A stretch of 64,000 bases of DNA from Merdibacter massiliensis (GTDB lineage: Bacteria; Bacillota_I; Bacilli_A; Erysipelotrichales; Erysipelotrichaceae), in the NCBI RefSeq assembly GCF_900155395.1, contig NZ_LT699727.1, positions 124,001 to 188,000 on the forward strand, given 5' to 3'. This document shows, piece by piece, positions 42,211 to 52,228 of this stretch. The notes beneath the pieces were generated by a model. The model had not been told where the DNA came from, did not search any database, and saw only the letters and a program-made list of their open reading frames with translations. The position numbers were made by a program, and so were the translations under genes. Position 1 is the stretch's first letter. Every line of letters begins with the position of its first letter.

Positions 42211-44466
42211 TTATAGATGATCGTGGCACGTACGTGCGATAACATCTAATTGTTGTTCGCGTGTTAAATCAATAAATTTGACAGCATAACCGGAAACACG
42301 AATCGTAAAGTTTGCATACTCTTCTTTTTCTGGATGTTCCATCGCATCTTTTAATTTTTCAACGCCAAATACATTGACATTCAAATGGTGTGCTCCTTGA
42401 TCAAAGTAGCCATCCATTGCTCTTACCAGATTTTCTACACGCTCTGCTTCATCATGACCCAAAGCACCCGGGTTGATCGTCTGCGTATTAGAAATTCCAT
42501 CCAATGCATACTCATAAGGAAGTTTTGCTACCGAGTTCAAAGATGCCAGCAATCCGTTTTGTTCTGCTCCGTAAGAAGGATTTGCTCCTGGAGACAACGG
42601 TTCTCCTGCTTTACGGCCATCAGGCATAGCACCTGTTGCCTTTCCATATACCACATTGGATGTAATCGTCAAAATAGAAGTCGTCGGTTCTGAATTACGA
42701 TATGTATGACGTTTTTCAATTTTTCCCATGAAGGTCTTCAACAGCCATACGGCAATATCATCCGCACGATCATCATCATTACCATAGCGTGGGAAATCTC
42801 CTTCCACTTCATAATCCACTACCAAACCATCTTCGTCACGAATTGTTTTTACTTTCGCATATTTGATTGCGCTTAAAGAATCAACTACGTGAGAGAAGCC
42901 TGCGATACCTGTCGCAAACGTACGTCGAACATCTGTATCGATCAGTGCCATCTGCGTTGCTTCATAATAATACTTATCGTGCATGTACTGGATCAAATTC
43001 AAGATATTGACATAAAGATCCGCCAGCCATTCCATCATGACATCATAACGATGCATGACTTCATCATAATCCAAGTATTCACTTGTAATTGCTTTGTATT
43101 CTGGACCAACCTGTGTCTTGGTTCTTTCATCCACGCCGCCATTGATCGCATATAATAAACATTTTGCCAAGTTTGCACGTGCTCCAAAGAATTGCATTTC
43201 TTTTCCTGTCTGTGTAGCAGACACACAGCAGCATACAGAATAGTCGTCGCCCCATACCGGACGCATCACATCATCATTTTCATACTGCACAGAACTTGTC
43301 GCAATAGAAATCTTCGCTGCATATTTTTTAAATGTTTCCGGCAAACGGGATGAATAAAGAACTGTCAGGTTCGGCTCAGGTGAAGGCCCCATATTTTCTA
43401 ATGTATGCAAGAAACGGAAACATGTTTTTGTAACTTGATGACGTCCATCCATTCCTAAACCTGCAACATCCAAAGTTGCCCATACAGGATCTCCAGAGAA
43501 CAATTGATTATAAGAAGGAATACGGGCAAACTTCACCATACGGAATTTCATTGTCATATGATCGACCAATTCCTGTGCTTCTGCCTCAGTCAAGATTCCT
43601 TTCTCCATATCTCTTTCAATATAGATATCCAGGAAAGTAGACACACGTCCAACGGACATTGCTGCGCCGTTTTGTGTTTTGATTGCTGCTAGATAAGCAA
43701 AATATAACCACTGGAATGCTTCATGGGCATTTTTTGCCGGCTGCGAAATGTCATAACCGTAGATGGCTGCCATTTCCTTCATTCCATGCAATGCTTTGAT
43801 CTGCTCTGCCAGCTCTTCACGCTGACGAATGATATCATCGCTCATCGTTCCGCAGCCGCAATTTGCTTTATCTTTTTCTTTTTCCTGAATCAAGAAATCG
43901 ATACCATAAAGAGCTACACGGCGATAATCACCAACGATACGCCCGCGTCCATATGTATCTGGTAATCCGGTGACGATCTTGTTGCGTCTTGCCAAACGCA
44001 TTTCAGGTGTATATGCATCAAATACTGCCTGGTTATGTGTTTTATGATATTTTGTAAAGATCTCGTGTAGTTTTTCACTCGGTGTATAACCATACGTCGT
44101 ACAAGCTTCTTCCGCCATCTTGATACCGCCATATGGCATAAATGCACGTTTCAATGGCTTATCTGTCTGAAGACCAACAACTTTTTCCAAGTCTTTTAAT
44201 TCTTCTTTGATATAGCCTGGACCATAAGATGTTAAAGAAGAAACAACTTCCGTTTCCATATCCAGAACGCCGCCTTTGGCACGTTCTTCTTTCTGCAATT
44301 TCTGCAATTCACTCCAAAGCGTATTTGTTGCCTCTGTAGGTCCAGCTAAAAAGCTTTCATCCCCATCGTAAGGTTTGTAGTTATGTTGAATAAAATCGCG
44401 GACATTGACCTCTTCTTTCCAGATTCGTCCACTGAATCCTTCCCATTCTTTACGTTCAATATTCAT
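42211..44466 (-). CDS. pflB: Formate C-acetyltransferase (pyruvate formate-lyase)
   Basis: A 751-residue glycyl-radical enzyme converting pyruvate and CoA to acetyl-CoA and formate. The start at 44,466 ([20 protein letters not shown]) follows AGGAGGTGCTTCAAGCAA. Catalytic cysteines lie in [16 protein letters not shown] (three cysteines where two are essential), and the radical glycine in [15 protein letters not shown] near the C-terminus. Length is as usual. Its activase is the next gene, now split off by IS110. Confidence 0.96.
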   Translation of the reverse strand: MNIERKEWEGFSGRIWKEEVNVRDFIQHNYKPYDGDESFLAGPTEATNTLWSELQKLQKEERAKGGVLDMETEVVSSLTSYGPGYIKEELKDLEKVVGLQTDKPLKRAFMPYGGIKMAEEACTTYGYTPSEKLHEIFTKYHKTHNQAVFDAYTPEMRLARRNKIVTGLPDTYGRGRIVGDYRRVALYGIDFLIQEKEKDKANCGCGTMSDDIIRQREELAEQIKALHGMKEMAAIYGYDISQPAKNAHEAFQWLYFAYLAAIKTQNGAAMSVGRVSTFLDIYIERDMEKGILTEAEAQELVDHMTMKFRMVKFARIPSYNQLFSGDPVWATLDVAGLGMDGRHQVTKTCFRFLHTLENMGPSPEPNLTVLYSSRLPETFKKYAAKISIATSSVQYENDDVMRPVWGDDYSVCCCVSATQTGKEMQFFGARANLAKCLLYAINGGVDERTKTQVGPEYKAITSEYLDYDEVMHRYDVMMEWLADLYVNILNLIQYMHDKYYYEATQMALIDTDVRRTFATGIAGFSHVVDSLSAIKYAKVKTIRDEDGLVVDYEVEGDFPRYGNDDDRADDIAVWLLKTFMGKIEKRHTYRNSEPTTSILTITSNVVYGKATGAMPDGRKAGEPLSPGANPSYGAEQNGLLASLNSVAKLPYEYALDGISNTQTINPGALGHDEAERVENLVRAMDGYFDQGAHHLNVNVFGVEKLKDAMEHPEKEEYANFTIRVSGYAVKFIDLTREQQLDVIARTCHDHL

Positions 44467-44491
44467 TTGCTTGAAGCACCTCCTGATTGAT

Positions 44492-44552
44492 ATTATAAGG
44501 AAAAATTTCGACAGAATCAACTAATTCAACCAGAACTTCGCAAAACGAAGTT
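44492..44552 (-). promoter_or_regulatory. pflB promoter with upstream inverted repeat
   Basis: Minus strand TTGATT (44,515-44,520), 17 bases, TATAAT (44,492-44,497). Fourteen bases upstream of the -35 hexamer lies AACTTCG ttttg CGAAGTT (44,534-44,552), which could be a regulator site or the weak terminator of the kinase gene. Confidence 0.65.
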
Positions 44553-44578
44553 AGTATAAGCTAACTATTGTTGAGGAA

Positions 44579-45286
44579 TCACTTCTTTTCAATGAGATCC
44601 TTTTTTAATTCCAGACAGCTCTGATATCTATTTTGCGGACGATATTGTGTACATCGATCCAAAATATCCCATAATCTGCCATCTCTTTCTTTATCCCATA
44701 ACCGATACATAAGTACTCCTAAAGAATAAATATCGCATCTTAAATCACTTTGTCCCATACCTCCATATAATTCAGGTGCTGCGTATCCTTTACTGCCTAA
44801 TAAAAATGTATCCTCCTTTTTATCTGGCTGATATCTTCGAACAGCTCCAAAATCAATCAAAACCAAAGTATCCTGTTTTGTTACCATGATATTTTGCGGT
44901 TTTAGATCTCGATAAACAAGCGGCTGTTCCTGAGAGTGCAAATAATGCAATACTTCGCACAAGGAGATTCCCCAGCTTCTTATCAGCGAAAATGGAAAAG
45001 GACCTTCCTTTCGCCATTTTTTGTCTAAGGTCTCTCCATGTATATATTCCATTCGAAAGGAAGTTTTTCGCTGATCGAATCCCTTACAAGCCGGAATCAT
45101 CGAATGTGACAGCATAGAGAGTAATGCACATTCCTTTCGAAGCAAATAAACAGAGAGCGGATCCTGCTTGTATGCGCGTTTTACAACAAAAAATTCCTTT
45201 TGCTGCGTATCCCAAAACAATTTTGTCGTTGCAAATGGATTTTTTCCCAAGATGCGAATCAATTGATGGTGCTTTTTTCTATACAT
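44579..45286 (-). CDS. Hanks-type serine/threonine protein kinase, kinase domain only
   Basis: 235 residues; start 45,286 (AAAGGGGATTTTTGATGT upstream). The C-lobe is complete: VYRDLKPQNIMV (catalytic Asp), LIDFGAVRRY (DFG), LGSKGYAAPEL (APE) and DIYSLGVLMYRL. The N-lobe has the lysine in FFVVKRAY, but the glycine loop is poor (LGKNPFATT). There is no membrane helix or PASTA domain, unlike PrkC/StkP. The target is unknown. The 45,287-45,555 gap holds divergent promoters only. Confidence 0.85.
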   Translation of the reverse strand: MYRKKHHQLIRILGKNPFATTKLFWDTQQKEFFVVKRAYKQDPLSVYLLRKECALLSMLSHSMIPACKGFDQRKTSFRMEYIHGETLDKKWRKEGPFPFSLIRSWGISLCEVLHYLHSQEQPLVYRDLKPQNIMVTKQDTLVLIDFGAVRRYQPDKKEDTFLLGSKGYAAPELYGGMGQSDLRCDIYSLGVLMYRLWDKERDGRLWDILDRCTQYRPQNRYQSCLELKKDLIEKK

Positions 45287-45555
45287 CAAAAATCCCCTTT
45301 TTTTAATGTATACGCCCAAATATCCGTTTTGCGCTAAATTATCACGAACCTGCTTTCGTTTTGAATGGATCTGTGTTATCATTTTCTACGGTGGTATTCC
45401 CATATATAGGAAACTGCACAGAAAAAGAAAAAACGATAAAGGCTGTATTCAGGAGAAACAGTACTTTGCTCAAGATGCAATGATTCCTTTTTGGAATGCT
45501 TTTTCTGTGCTGCTCATGCAGCTTTTTTATTTACCATTCGAATGGAGGGAAAGAT

Positions 45556-46518
45556 ATGAAAGAAATTACCATCTCTCAGATGCGCCATGTGCAGGTAGGA
45601 CAAGCACAAGATGAGGTAAATGCAACCGGTTGTACAGTCATTCTTTGTAAAAGAGGTGCAACTGCCGGAGTAGATGTCCGCGGAGGCGGTCCAGCTACAC
45701 GCGAAACAGACTTATTGAATCCGAAGAACATGGTGCAGCAAATACATGGTGTCATTCTTTCAGGCGGCAGTGCATTTGGCTTGGATGCTGCTGGCGGTGT
45801 CATGCGCTATTTAGAAGAAAAAGAATGCGGATTTGCCATTGCCGGCCAACATGTCCCTATTGTTTGCGGAGCATCTCTGTTTGATCTTTGCGTCGGTAAT
45901 GGAAAGATCCGTCCAGATGCTGCCATGGGGTATGCGGCATGTCAAGCCAGTGAACAAAACCTTTTCCTGAATGGAAATTATGGAGCCGGTACAGGTGCAA
46001 GCGTCGGAAAACTGTTAGGCAGTGACTATGCGATGAAATCTGGTCAAGGCATGTTTGGGGTGCAGTGTAACGATCTGCAAGTGTGTGCAATTGTAGCAGT
46101 CAATGCATGCGGCAATGTAAGGGATGTTGCAACCAGACAATACATTGCTGGAGTCTATAAAGATGAACAGCTATTGGATTCTCTCTCCGTGATGGAACAC
46201 ATGCAGGCAGCAGATCAGTTGCCGCAAGGCAATACGACCATTGGCTGTATCCTGACAAATGCCAAATTGGATAAAGCACAATGCAACAAGATTGCCAGTA
46301 TTGCACACAACGGCTATGCCGATGCCATCTTTCCTGTACACACGATGAGCGATGGTGATACGATCTTCACGTTGGCTTTGGATGAAGTAGATGCCATGCC
46401 AGATGTCGTCGGTACACTTGCTGTTTATGCGATGGGAAAAGCTATCAATCGTGCCGTTTTGTCCGCCCAAAGCGCTTATGGGCTGCCATCGGCCACATCC
46501 ATACGCCGTATCCGTTAG
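45556..46518 (+). CDS. P1 family peptidase (DmpA-like N-terminal nucleophile aminopeptidase)
   Basis: 320 residues; ATG 45,556 follows GGAGGGAAAGAT. GVDVRGGGPATRETDLLNP and VILSGGSAFGLDAAGGVMRYL are conserved blocks of the P1/S58 family. The cleavage site that frees the catalytic Ser/Thr should lie at the TTIGCILTNA segment (about residue 230). These enzymes self-cleave and act as D- or beta-aminopeptidases. They are followed here by an ECF S component, and may supply or process its substrate. Confidence 0.88.
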   Translation: MKEITISQMRHVQVGQAQDEVNATGCTVILCKRGATAGVDVRGGGPATRETDLLNPKNMVQQIHGVILSGGSAFGLDAAGGVMRYLEEKECGFAIAGQHVPIVCGASLFDLCVGNGKIRPDAAMGYAACQASEQNLFLNGNYGAGTGASVGKLLGSDYAMKSGQGMFGVQCNDLQVCAIVAVNACGNVRDVATRQYIAGVYKDEQLLDSLSVMEHMQAADQLPQGNTTIGCILTNAKLDKAQCNKIASIAHNGYADAIFPVHTMSDGDTIFTLALDEVDAMPDVVGTLAVYAMGKAINRAVLSAQSAYGLPSATSIRRIR

Positions 46519-46542
46519 GAACGACAGTAGAAAGGAATTTAT

Positions 46543-47139
46543 ATGAAAAACACAAAAACAAAAAAAATGGTCTTATTTTCTATGCTGTTAGCAATCGAGG
46601 TAGTACTTTCTTTCACACCCCTTGGGTTTTTACGTGTTGGTTTTCTAAGCATTACCATGCTGCATATCCCAGTCATCATATGTGCCATGGCATTAGGAAA
46701 ACGATATGGGGCAGCACTGGGCTTTGTCATGGGATTTTGTTCCTTTTACAATGCAACCTTTTCACCGACGATCACCAGCTTCTGCTTTACACCATTCTTC
46801 TCTATGGGAGGGGTACAGGGCAGCTGGACATCACTGCTCATCGCATTTGTCCCTCGTATTGCTTTGGGTTATGGCAGCGGCTGGTTCTATGAGAAACTAT
46901 CTGCCAAAAATGAAAAAGCTGCACCGATAGTAAGCGGCCTATCCGGTGCTTTGATCAATACGATCGGTGTTCTGGGAGGCATCTGGATCTTCTTTAAAGA
47001 ACCCTATGAAACCGTATTAGGAAATACGATCGTTACTTTATTATTAACGACGGTAGGAATCAACTCAATTGCAGAAGCAATCGTTGGTATGATCGTCGCT
47101 ATTGCTATACATGCCGTCTTAAAACACAAGACATTATAA
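46543..47139 (+). CDS. ECF transporter S component, substrate unknown
   Basis: A 198-residue membrane protein (VLFSMLLAIEVVLSFTPLG, then LGKRYGAALGFVMGFCSFY, then TVGINSIAEAIVGMIVAIAI) with the six-helix plan of ECF S components. The N-terminal SMLLAIEVVL(S/x)FTPLG segment is common in pantothenate- and folate-type members, but the substrate cannot be fixed. In an operon with the P1 peptidase (24-base gap). A terminator follows. Confidence 0.75.
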   Translation: MKNTKTKKMVLFSMLLAIEVVLSFTPLGFLRVGFLSITMLHIPVIICAMALGKRYGAALGFVMGFCSFYNATFSPTITSFCFTPFFSMGGVQGSWTSLLIAFVPRIALGYGSGWFYEKLSAKNEKAAPIVSGLSGALINTIGVLGGIWIFFKEPYETVLGNTIVTLLLTTVGINSIAEAIVGMIVAIAIHAVLKHKTL

Positions 47140-47148
47140 TGGATCGTT

Positions 47149-47184
47149 AACAGGGGCTTACATGCTCCTGTTTCTTTTTTTTTG
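47149..47184 (+). terminator. Terminator after the ECF S component
   Basis: AACAGGGGC ttacat GCTCCTGTT, then a T-rich run. Confidence 0.85.
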
Positions 47185-47247
47185 TTTTGTTTGATTTTCA
47201 AACTTTCTTTTGCTATAATCACTTCAACACAAAAAAAGGAGTACTTT

Positions 47248-47781
47248 ATGCAAACAAAAGAATTGACCTGCTGCGCATTTTCAGCAGCATGCATCACATT
47301 ATGCTCATGGATCTCGATACCCCTGACTATCCCCTTTACATTGCAAACATTGGCAATTTTCTTTATCTGCGGTGCACTGGGAGGAAGAATTGCTACTTTC
47401 AGCATCATTCTATATTTATTGTTAGGCTGTATTGGAATCCCTGTATTTTCAGGCTTTCGCCAGGGGTTTTCGACACTGTTTTCGATGACCGGCGGTTATA
47501 TATTTGGATTCTTGCTTAGTTCCTTGTTATTGTGGAGCTTGGAAAAATGGTGGAAAGATCACACGGTCCGTTTCTTTTTTTCATGCCTTTTTGCGCTGAT
47601 GATCTGTTACTTATGCGGCACTCTGTGGTTTGCCTTTCTCAATATGCAAACCACAGAGCCTCTTGGGATCCTGTCGATCATAGCTCTATGCGTATTGCCG
47701 TATCTCTTGCCTGATCTCTTAAAGATCCTGATTGCCATCTATTTGATCAAACGTCTTCGCATCTTTTTCATCACAAAATAA
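47248..47781 (+). CDS. bioY: Biotin ECF transporter S component BioY
   Basis: 177 residues; ATG 47,248 with AAAAAAGGAGTACTTT upstream. SIPLTIPFTLQTLAIFFICG and FSGFRQGFSTLFSMTGGYIFGF are the BioY signatures (P-x-T-x-Q-T and the GGY block). It takes up biotin, with or without an ECF energy module. A terminator-bounded single gene. Confidence 0.93.
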   Translation: MQTKELTCCAFSAACITLCSWISIPLTIPFTLQTLAIFFICGALGGRIATFSIILYLLLGCIGIPVFSGFRQGFSTLFSMTGGYIFGFLLSSLLLWSLEKWWKDHTVRFFFSCLFALMICYLCGTLWFAFLNMQTTEPLGILSIIALCVLPYLLPDLLKILIAIYLIKRLRIFFITK

Positions 47782-47860
47782 ATATTATATTGGATATTTC
47801 TGGATCGAAGCAGTTCTATCTATGCCGATTGATTTGCTGTGTTTTCCCTGCTTCAAATAT

Positions 47861-47936
47861 AAAAAAGCGATTCCTCTTTATTTGTACGGTATCCACACTT
47901 AGATACTCGGCAACATTTTTATAGAATCGCTTTTTT
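47861..47936. terminator. Long-loop terminator between bioY and the orphan OrfA
   Basis: Arms AAAAAAGCGATTC (47,861-47,873) and GAATCGCTTTTTT (47,924-47,936), 50-base loop, T runs on both strands. The loop also reads as a 36-residue open frame on the minus strand (RFYKNVAEYLSVDTVQIK), which I do not treat as a gene. Confidence 0.65.
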
Positions 47937-47938
47937 CA

Positions 47939-48304
47939 TCATCTGGTTTCCATCTTTTTCGGACGTCCCCGTTTATGTTCGATCACAGTATTGCCATTTC
48001 TTATATAGTCCTTTATCCATTTTGTTAAAGCGGTCTTGCTGGATAAACCGTATTTGATAGCAGTGCTCCCGATGCTTTTGTTCTCGTTTAAGACCTCGCG
48101 TATGGCCTGCTCTTTTAACTCTACAGGATAATGGCGGCTCCTGCCATTTCTTAAGATGTCGTAACCATGCACATCAATTAATCGAATCAGGTATTTTACT
48201 CCTTCTTTGCGCAATCCATATTCTTTTGCCAGTGCATTGATCGTTGTTCCATCTTGCCGCTTTTCATAGAGCTCTATTTTCTGCTCTCTAGACAATTTTC
48301 TCAA
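47939..48304 (-). CDS. Orphan IS3-family OrfA (helix-turn-helix protein)
   Basis: 121 residues with two helix-turn-helix units: REQKIELYEKRQDGTTINALAKEYG, and ELKEQAIREVLNE followed by GSTAIKYGLSSKTALTKWI. This is the plan of IS150-group OrfA. No OrfB integrase follows, and no terminal repeats are seen, so it cannot transpose. It may be a remnant or a domesticated DNA-binding protein. SD GGAGGA upstream. Confidence 0.75.
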   Translation of the reverse strand: MRKLSREQKIELYEKRQDGTTINALAKEYGLRKEGVKYLIRLIDVHGYDILRNGRSRHYPVELKEQAIREVLNENKSIGSTAIKYGLSSKTALTKWIKDYIRNGNTVIEHKRGRPKKMETR

Positions 48305-48367
48305 TATATCCTCCTCCTATATGACAAATAAAGGCAGCTAGGATCAGCTGCCTTTTGAACATTCGTA

Positions 48368-50749
48368 TTATTTATTCAGTCTACGCTTTGTCAATGTTGC
48401 AGCAAATCCAACCAGCGACACAGATGCAAGCAGCATCCATAAAGAGGTCACGCTGGAAGAAGAGGTATGTACATCTTCTTCCTCTGCTGCATCTTTGTTC
48501 GGTGATGTATGATCTTCCTCCTGTTCTTCTCCCGTCGAAACAGGAATATACGTATTGGTAATGATGAAACCTTTATCCATATTGCCTGTAATCTCTGTCG
48601 TATAACCGCTTACTGCATCTTCCGTGATCGTGTATGAAATGGGCTGTCCATTTTTATAGGCAGGAAGTGCATCAAACACCCAGGTCCAATCGTTTTGTGC
48701 ACTGAGCACTGCTTGTTTTGCTTCGGTTCCATCCGCGTAAAGATGAACAGTCACTGTTTCAGGACGAATTCCATTTTTATCATTTTCATCCTTCCATATT
48801 TTCTCCACTGTTACGTTCACTGGCAGCATCTCATTTGTCACTTGCACCTGGTAAGTTGCCGTCTCTTCATTCAATGTTGTTTCACTGACAATGGATTGCA
48901 TGTCATCTGGAACATTCAGTTCTTTGACAGTGTAATTTCCTTTCGGCAATCCTGTAAAAGCGGCTGTCCAGTTATTCTCTTTGTTTAAAGTAACACTGTC
49001 CAGCGTATATCCGTCACAAACTAAAGCTGCTTCAATTTCCTGTTTTGCTGATGCAGGAACGTCGGCAGACCATTTTTTTGTTACTTCTAATGTATATTCT
49101 GTAGTCTCTTCTCCTGTATTTGGCGCATCCCCGATAATGACACTGCCATTTGCACCGATGCCAGCACCGCGATTTGCCTTATTTTGCGTAATGAGCAGCT
49201 GTGCTTTTTCTTTTGATAAAGATTTAGCATTTTCAGAAATCACAGATTTCAGTGCATAGCTGCCAGAAAGCAGATCAATGCTGCTGATTGCTTTTCCCGG
49301 CTGATCCGCATCATAGCGGGCACTTCCATCTGCTGTTCCTAAATAATAGGCACTTGTTCCGTCCGTACCTTCTCCGCCGTTATCTTCTTCTACATACACA
49401 CCGCCATCTTCGTAGTAATGGACCTGTCCTCCGCCAAGTGCACGCTGTGCGAGGAAAAAATCCGGTTCACTATCTTTATGCTGAACAAATGCCAAATCAT
49501 CCCCAGCGGATCCATCCTCTGCGCCGGCAGCCATATTATCAAAAACAGCACCGCCATTGGTAATATACATTTTTAGATTGCCGGTTGAACAAGTCCAAAT
49601 ACCGCCGCCAATGATCGAAGCCGCATTTTCATAAATGGCCGCATTTCGCAATTGCACTTCTTGTCCTTTGACGACATAGATGCCGCCGCCTTGTCTGCTC
49701 ACCTCATTTTCAGCAATCAATCCTGCATTTAACTGCACATCTGCTTTCCAATCCTTGCCTTGAATACTGCTAACAAAAATACCTGCACCATACATCGACT
49801 GATTTTGAATGATCGAACCGCCATTCATGATCAATACAGCTTCTGGATTAGAAACCAAAGCAATGCCGCCGCCATAATACTTCCCTGTATTGCCTTTAAT
49901 TGTACCGCCATTCATCGTGACTTCGCCATCCACGATATAGATACCCCCTGCATAAAATGATTCTCCACTATCATTGTTGCGAATCATGCCGTCATTCAGT
50001 GTCATGATGCCTTTTCCATCGACAGATGCATTGCCGGAATTACTGCCTACATATACAGCACAGCTCAAATTTTCTGCAATTTCTCCGCCTTCCATTATGA
50101 AAGTGTTTTCCCCGCCATTATTCGATACATACACAACTCCTGAGGCACCCTGAGGATCTGCCACTTGATTTTTACTGATCATTCCGCCATTCATCGTGAA
50201 TGTTCCACCATTTTCTAAAAAGACGATTCCATGATAATATCCTGTTTTTAATACATTCTCTGAAATGGTGCCTCCATTCATCACAAAAGAGCCTCCGTCT
50301 ATTAATAATAGATGACTATGGCTGCTTGTACTGGTGCTGATGAAATTTTGGATATTTCCATCCATAAAAATAAATGTTCCTTCTACATCTAAGAAAGCTG
50401 CAGAATTTTTACCATATGCCAATGTTGCCTGCTTTCCATCAAAACAAACACTGTCTAATGTGAATGTCGCATTTTTCTTCACTGTGATTGGCGAAGCAGC
50501 AGTTTCGTTCCACGCAGACGATAGCTGAATAGTAGCACTGCCGGTTAATGTTACATCTTTTTCGATTACCAAAGGTTCTTCTAAAGTTATGTCAGAAATA
50601 ACATTTACCGTACCTCCTTTTGCAATTGCATCTGCTAATTCTTGGTAAGTTTTAACATTTTGTTCACCAGAAGCAAAGATCGTCACTGGCAATAATATAA
50701 GAACCAACAAAAAAAACAGCAGACATGCAATCATTTTTTTTATTCTCAC
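48368..50749 (-). CDS. Large secreted cell-surface protein with parallel beta-helix and Cna-B-like domains
   Basis: 793 residues. A GTG start at 50,749 is chosen (AAAGGATAG upstream); it gives a signal peptide (RIKKMIACLLFFLLVLILLP, cut near FASGEQ). Residues about 100-440 are many short MNGG(T/S)I-type repeats, typical of a right-handed beta-helix. Then come two Cna-B-like units (LEVTKKWSADVPASAKQEIE and VTVEKIWKDENDKNGIRPET). The C-terminus has a membrane helix and RRLNK tail, but no LPxTG before it; the aligned position reads VHTSS. It is presumably an adhesin. A serine recombinase gene lies directly upstream. Confidence 0.85.
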   Translation of the reverse strand: MRIKKMIACLLFFLLVLILLPVTIFASGEQNVKTYQELADAIAKGGTVNVISDITLEEPLVIEKDVTLTGSATIQLSSAWNETAASPITVKKNATFTLDSVCFDGKQATLAYGKNSAAFLDVEGTFIFMDGNIQNFISTSTSSHSHLLLIDGGSFVMNGGTISENVLKTGYYHGIVFLENGGTFTMNGGMISKNQVADPQGASGVVYVSNNGGENTFIMEGGEIAENLSCAVYVGSNSGNASVDGKGIMTLNDGMIRNNDSGESFYAGGIYIVDGEVTMNGGTIKGNTGKYYGGGIALVSNPEAVLIMNGGSIIQNQSMYGAGIFVSSIQGKDWKADVQLNAGLIAENEVSRQGGGIYVVKGQEVQLRNAAIYENAASIIGGGIWTCSTGNLKMYITNGGAVFDNMAAGAEDGSAGDDLAFVQHKDSEPDFFLAQRALGGGQVHYYEDGGVYVEEDNGGEGTDGTSAYYLGTADGSARYDADQPGKAISSIDLLSGSYALKSVISENAKSLSKEKAQLLITQNKANRGAGIGANGSVIIGDAPNTGEETTEYTLEVTKKWSADVPASAKQEIEAALVCDGYTLDSVTLNKENNWTAAFTGLPKGNYTVKELNVPDDMQSIVSETTLNEETATYQVQVTNEMLPVNVTVEKIWKDENDKNGIRPETVTVHLYADGTEAKQAVLSAQNDWTWVFDALPAYKNGQPISYTITEDAVSGYTTEITGNMDKGFIITNTYIPVSTGEEQEEDHTSPNKDAAEEEDVHTSSSSVTSLWMLLASVSLVGFAATLTKRRLNK

Positions 50750-50921
50750 AATTTCACTATCCTTTCTCTTAAAATGTGTAGGTTTTGACAGTGAAAATAG
50801 TAAGTGAAAAAAACTGCAAAATCTGTCATATAATATCGATTTTCTATGTATTTTTTGTCTTGAAAGTAAAAAAATATGGTGTAAAATAAAAATGAAGTGA
50901 TACTCAAATAGTACACTTTTT

Positions 50922-51611
<690 letters not shown>

Positions 51612-51741
51612 CAAATATATAAGAAAAATGAAAAACTACCTACTGTCCTTTATATTTGAAGAAGTACAGCAAGTCAAGCAATTATATTTTCACCCCCCCT
51701 TTCACGCCCACTTTTTTATAACAGGAGGAATATATAGAAAA

Positions 51742-51766
51742 AAACTAATGACTGAGATCATTAGTT
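51742..51766 (-). terminator. Minus-strand terminator, possibly the old gltD terminator
   Basis: AAACTAATGA / TCATTAGTTT, then TTTTC on the minus strand. It lies 460 bases past the gltD stop, with the IS3 scar between the two. 51,612-51,741 shows no gene. Confidence 0.55.
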
Positions 51767-51797
51767 TCTATAAAAAAGCCCTGCAGGTAAAATGAAG

Positions 51798-52135
51798 TGA
51801 ACCCCAAAGTTTGGACACCAGAAAAACATATGAATTCGTTTCAAAAGTTATTGCGTGTAATTCTAAAACGAATGTGGCGCTAAAAGCTGTTATTAGTACT
51901 CAGTACCAAAATGTTATATCAATGGTTTCGCAAATATAAGATCTATGGATATAATGACCTTATAGATAAGAAGAAAGGTCGTAAGTATAAGAATTTGGAT
52001 ATGAAAAAGATTATTCGCCCTTTGAAAAGTTTTCAATAGCACTTGAAGAATATATAGATTACTGCAATAATGAGAGAATTCAGGTAAAAACAAAAATGGA
52101 TGCCTCCTATAAAATACAGAATAGCATCCATATGC
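51798..52135 (+). pseudogene. IS3-family transposase scar
   Basis: It begins with an IS3-like end (TGAACCCCAAAGTTTGGACA). Translated fragments follow: KMLYQWFRKYKIYGYNDLID and KKKGRKYKN from OrfA, then after a large deletion EEYIDYCNNERIQVKTKMDA from the C-terminus of OrfB, with stops and frame changes between. An 8-bp inverted repeat (ATGGATGC/GCATCCAT, 52,096-52,131) ends the scar. About 338 bp of a normal 1.2-1.5 kb element remain. Confidence 0.75.
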
Positions 52136-52228
52136 TCTGTTTAGTTCATAAATATGTGCCCAGGATTCTAGGTACATATCATCGAACAATTACTTTTTTC
52201 TTTTTTTTATATCATGTACAATCCATCT

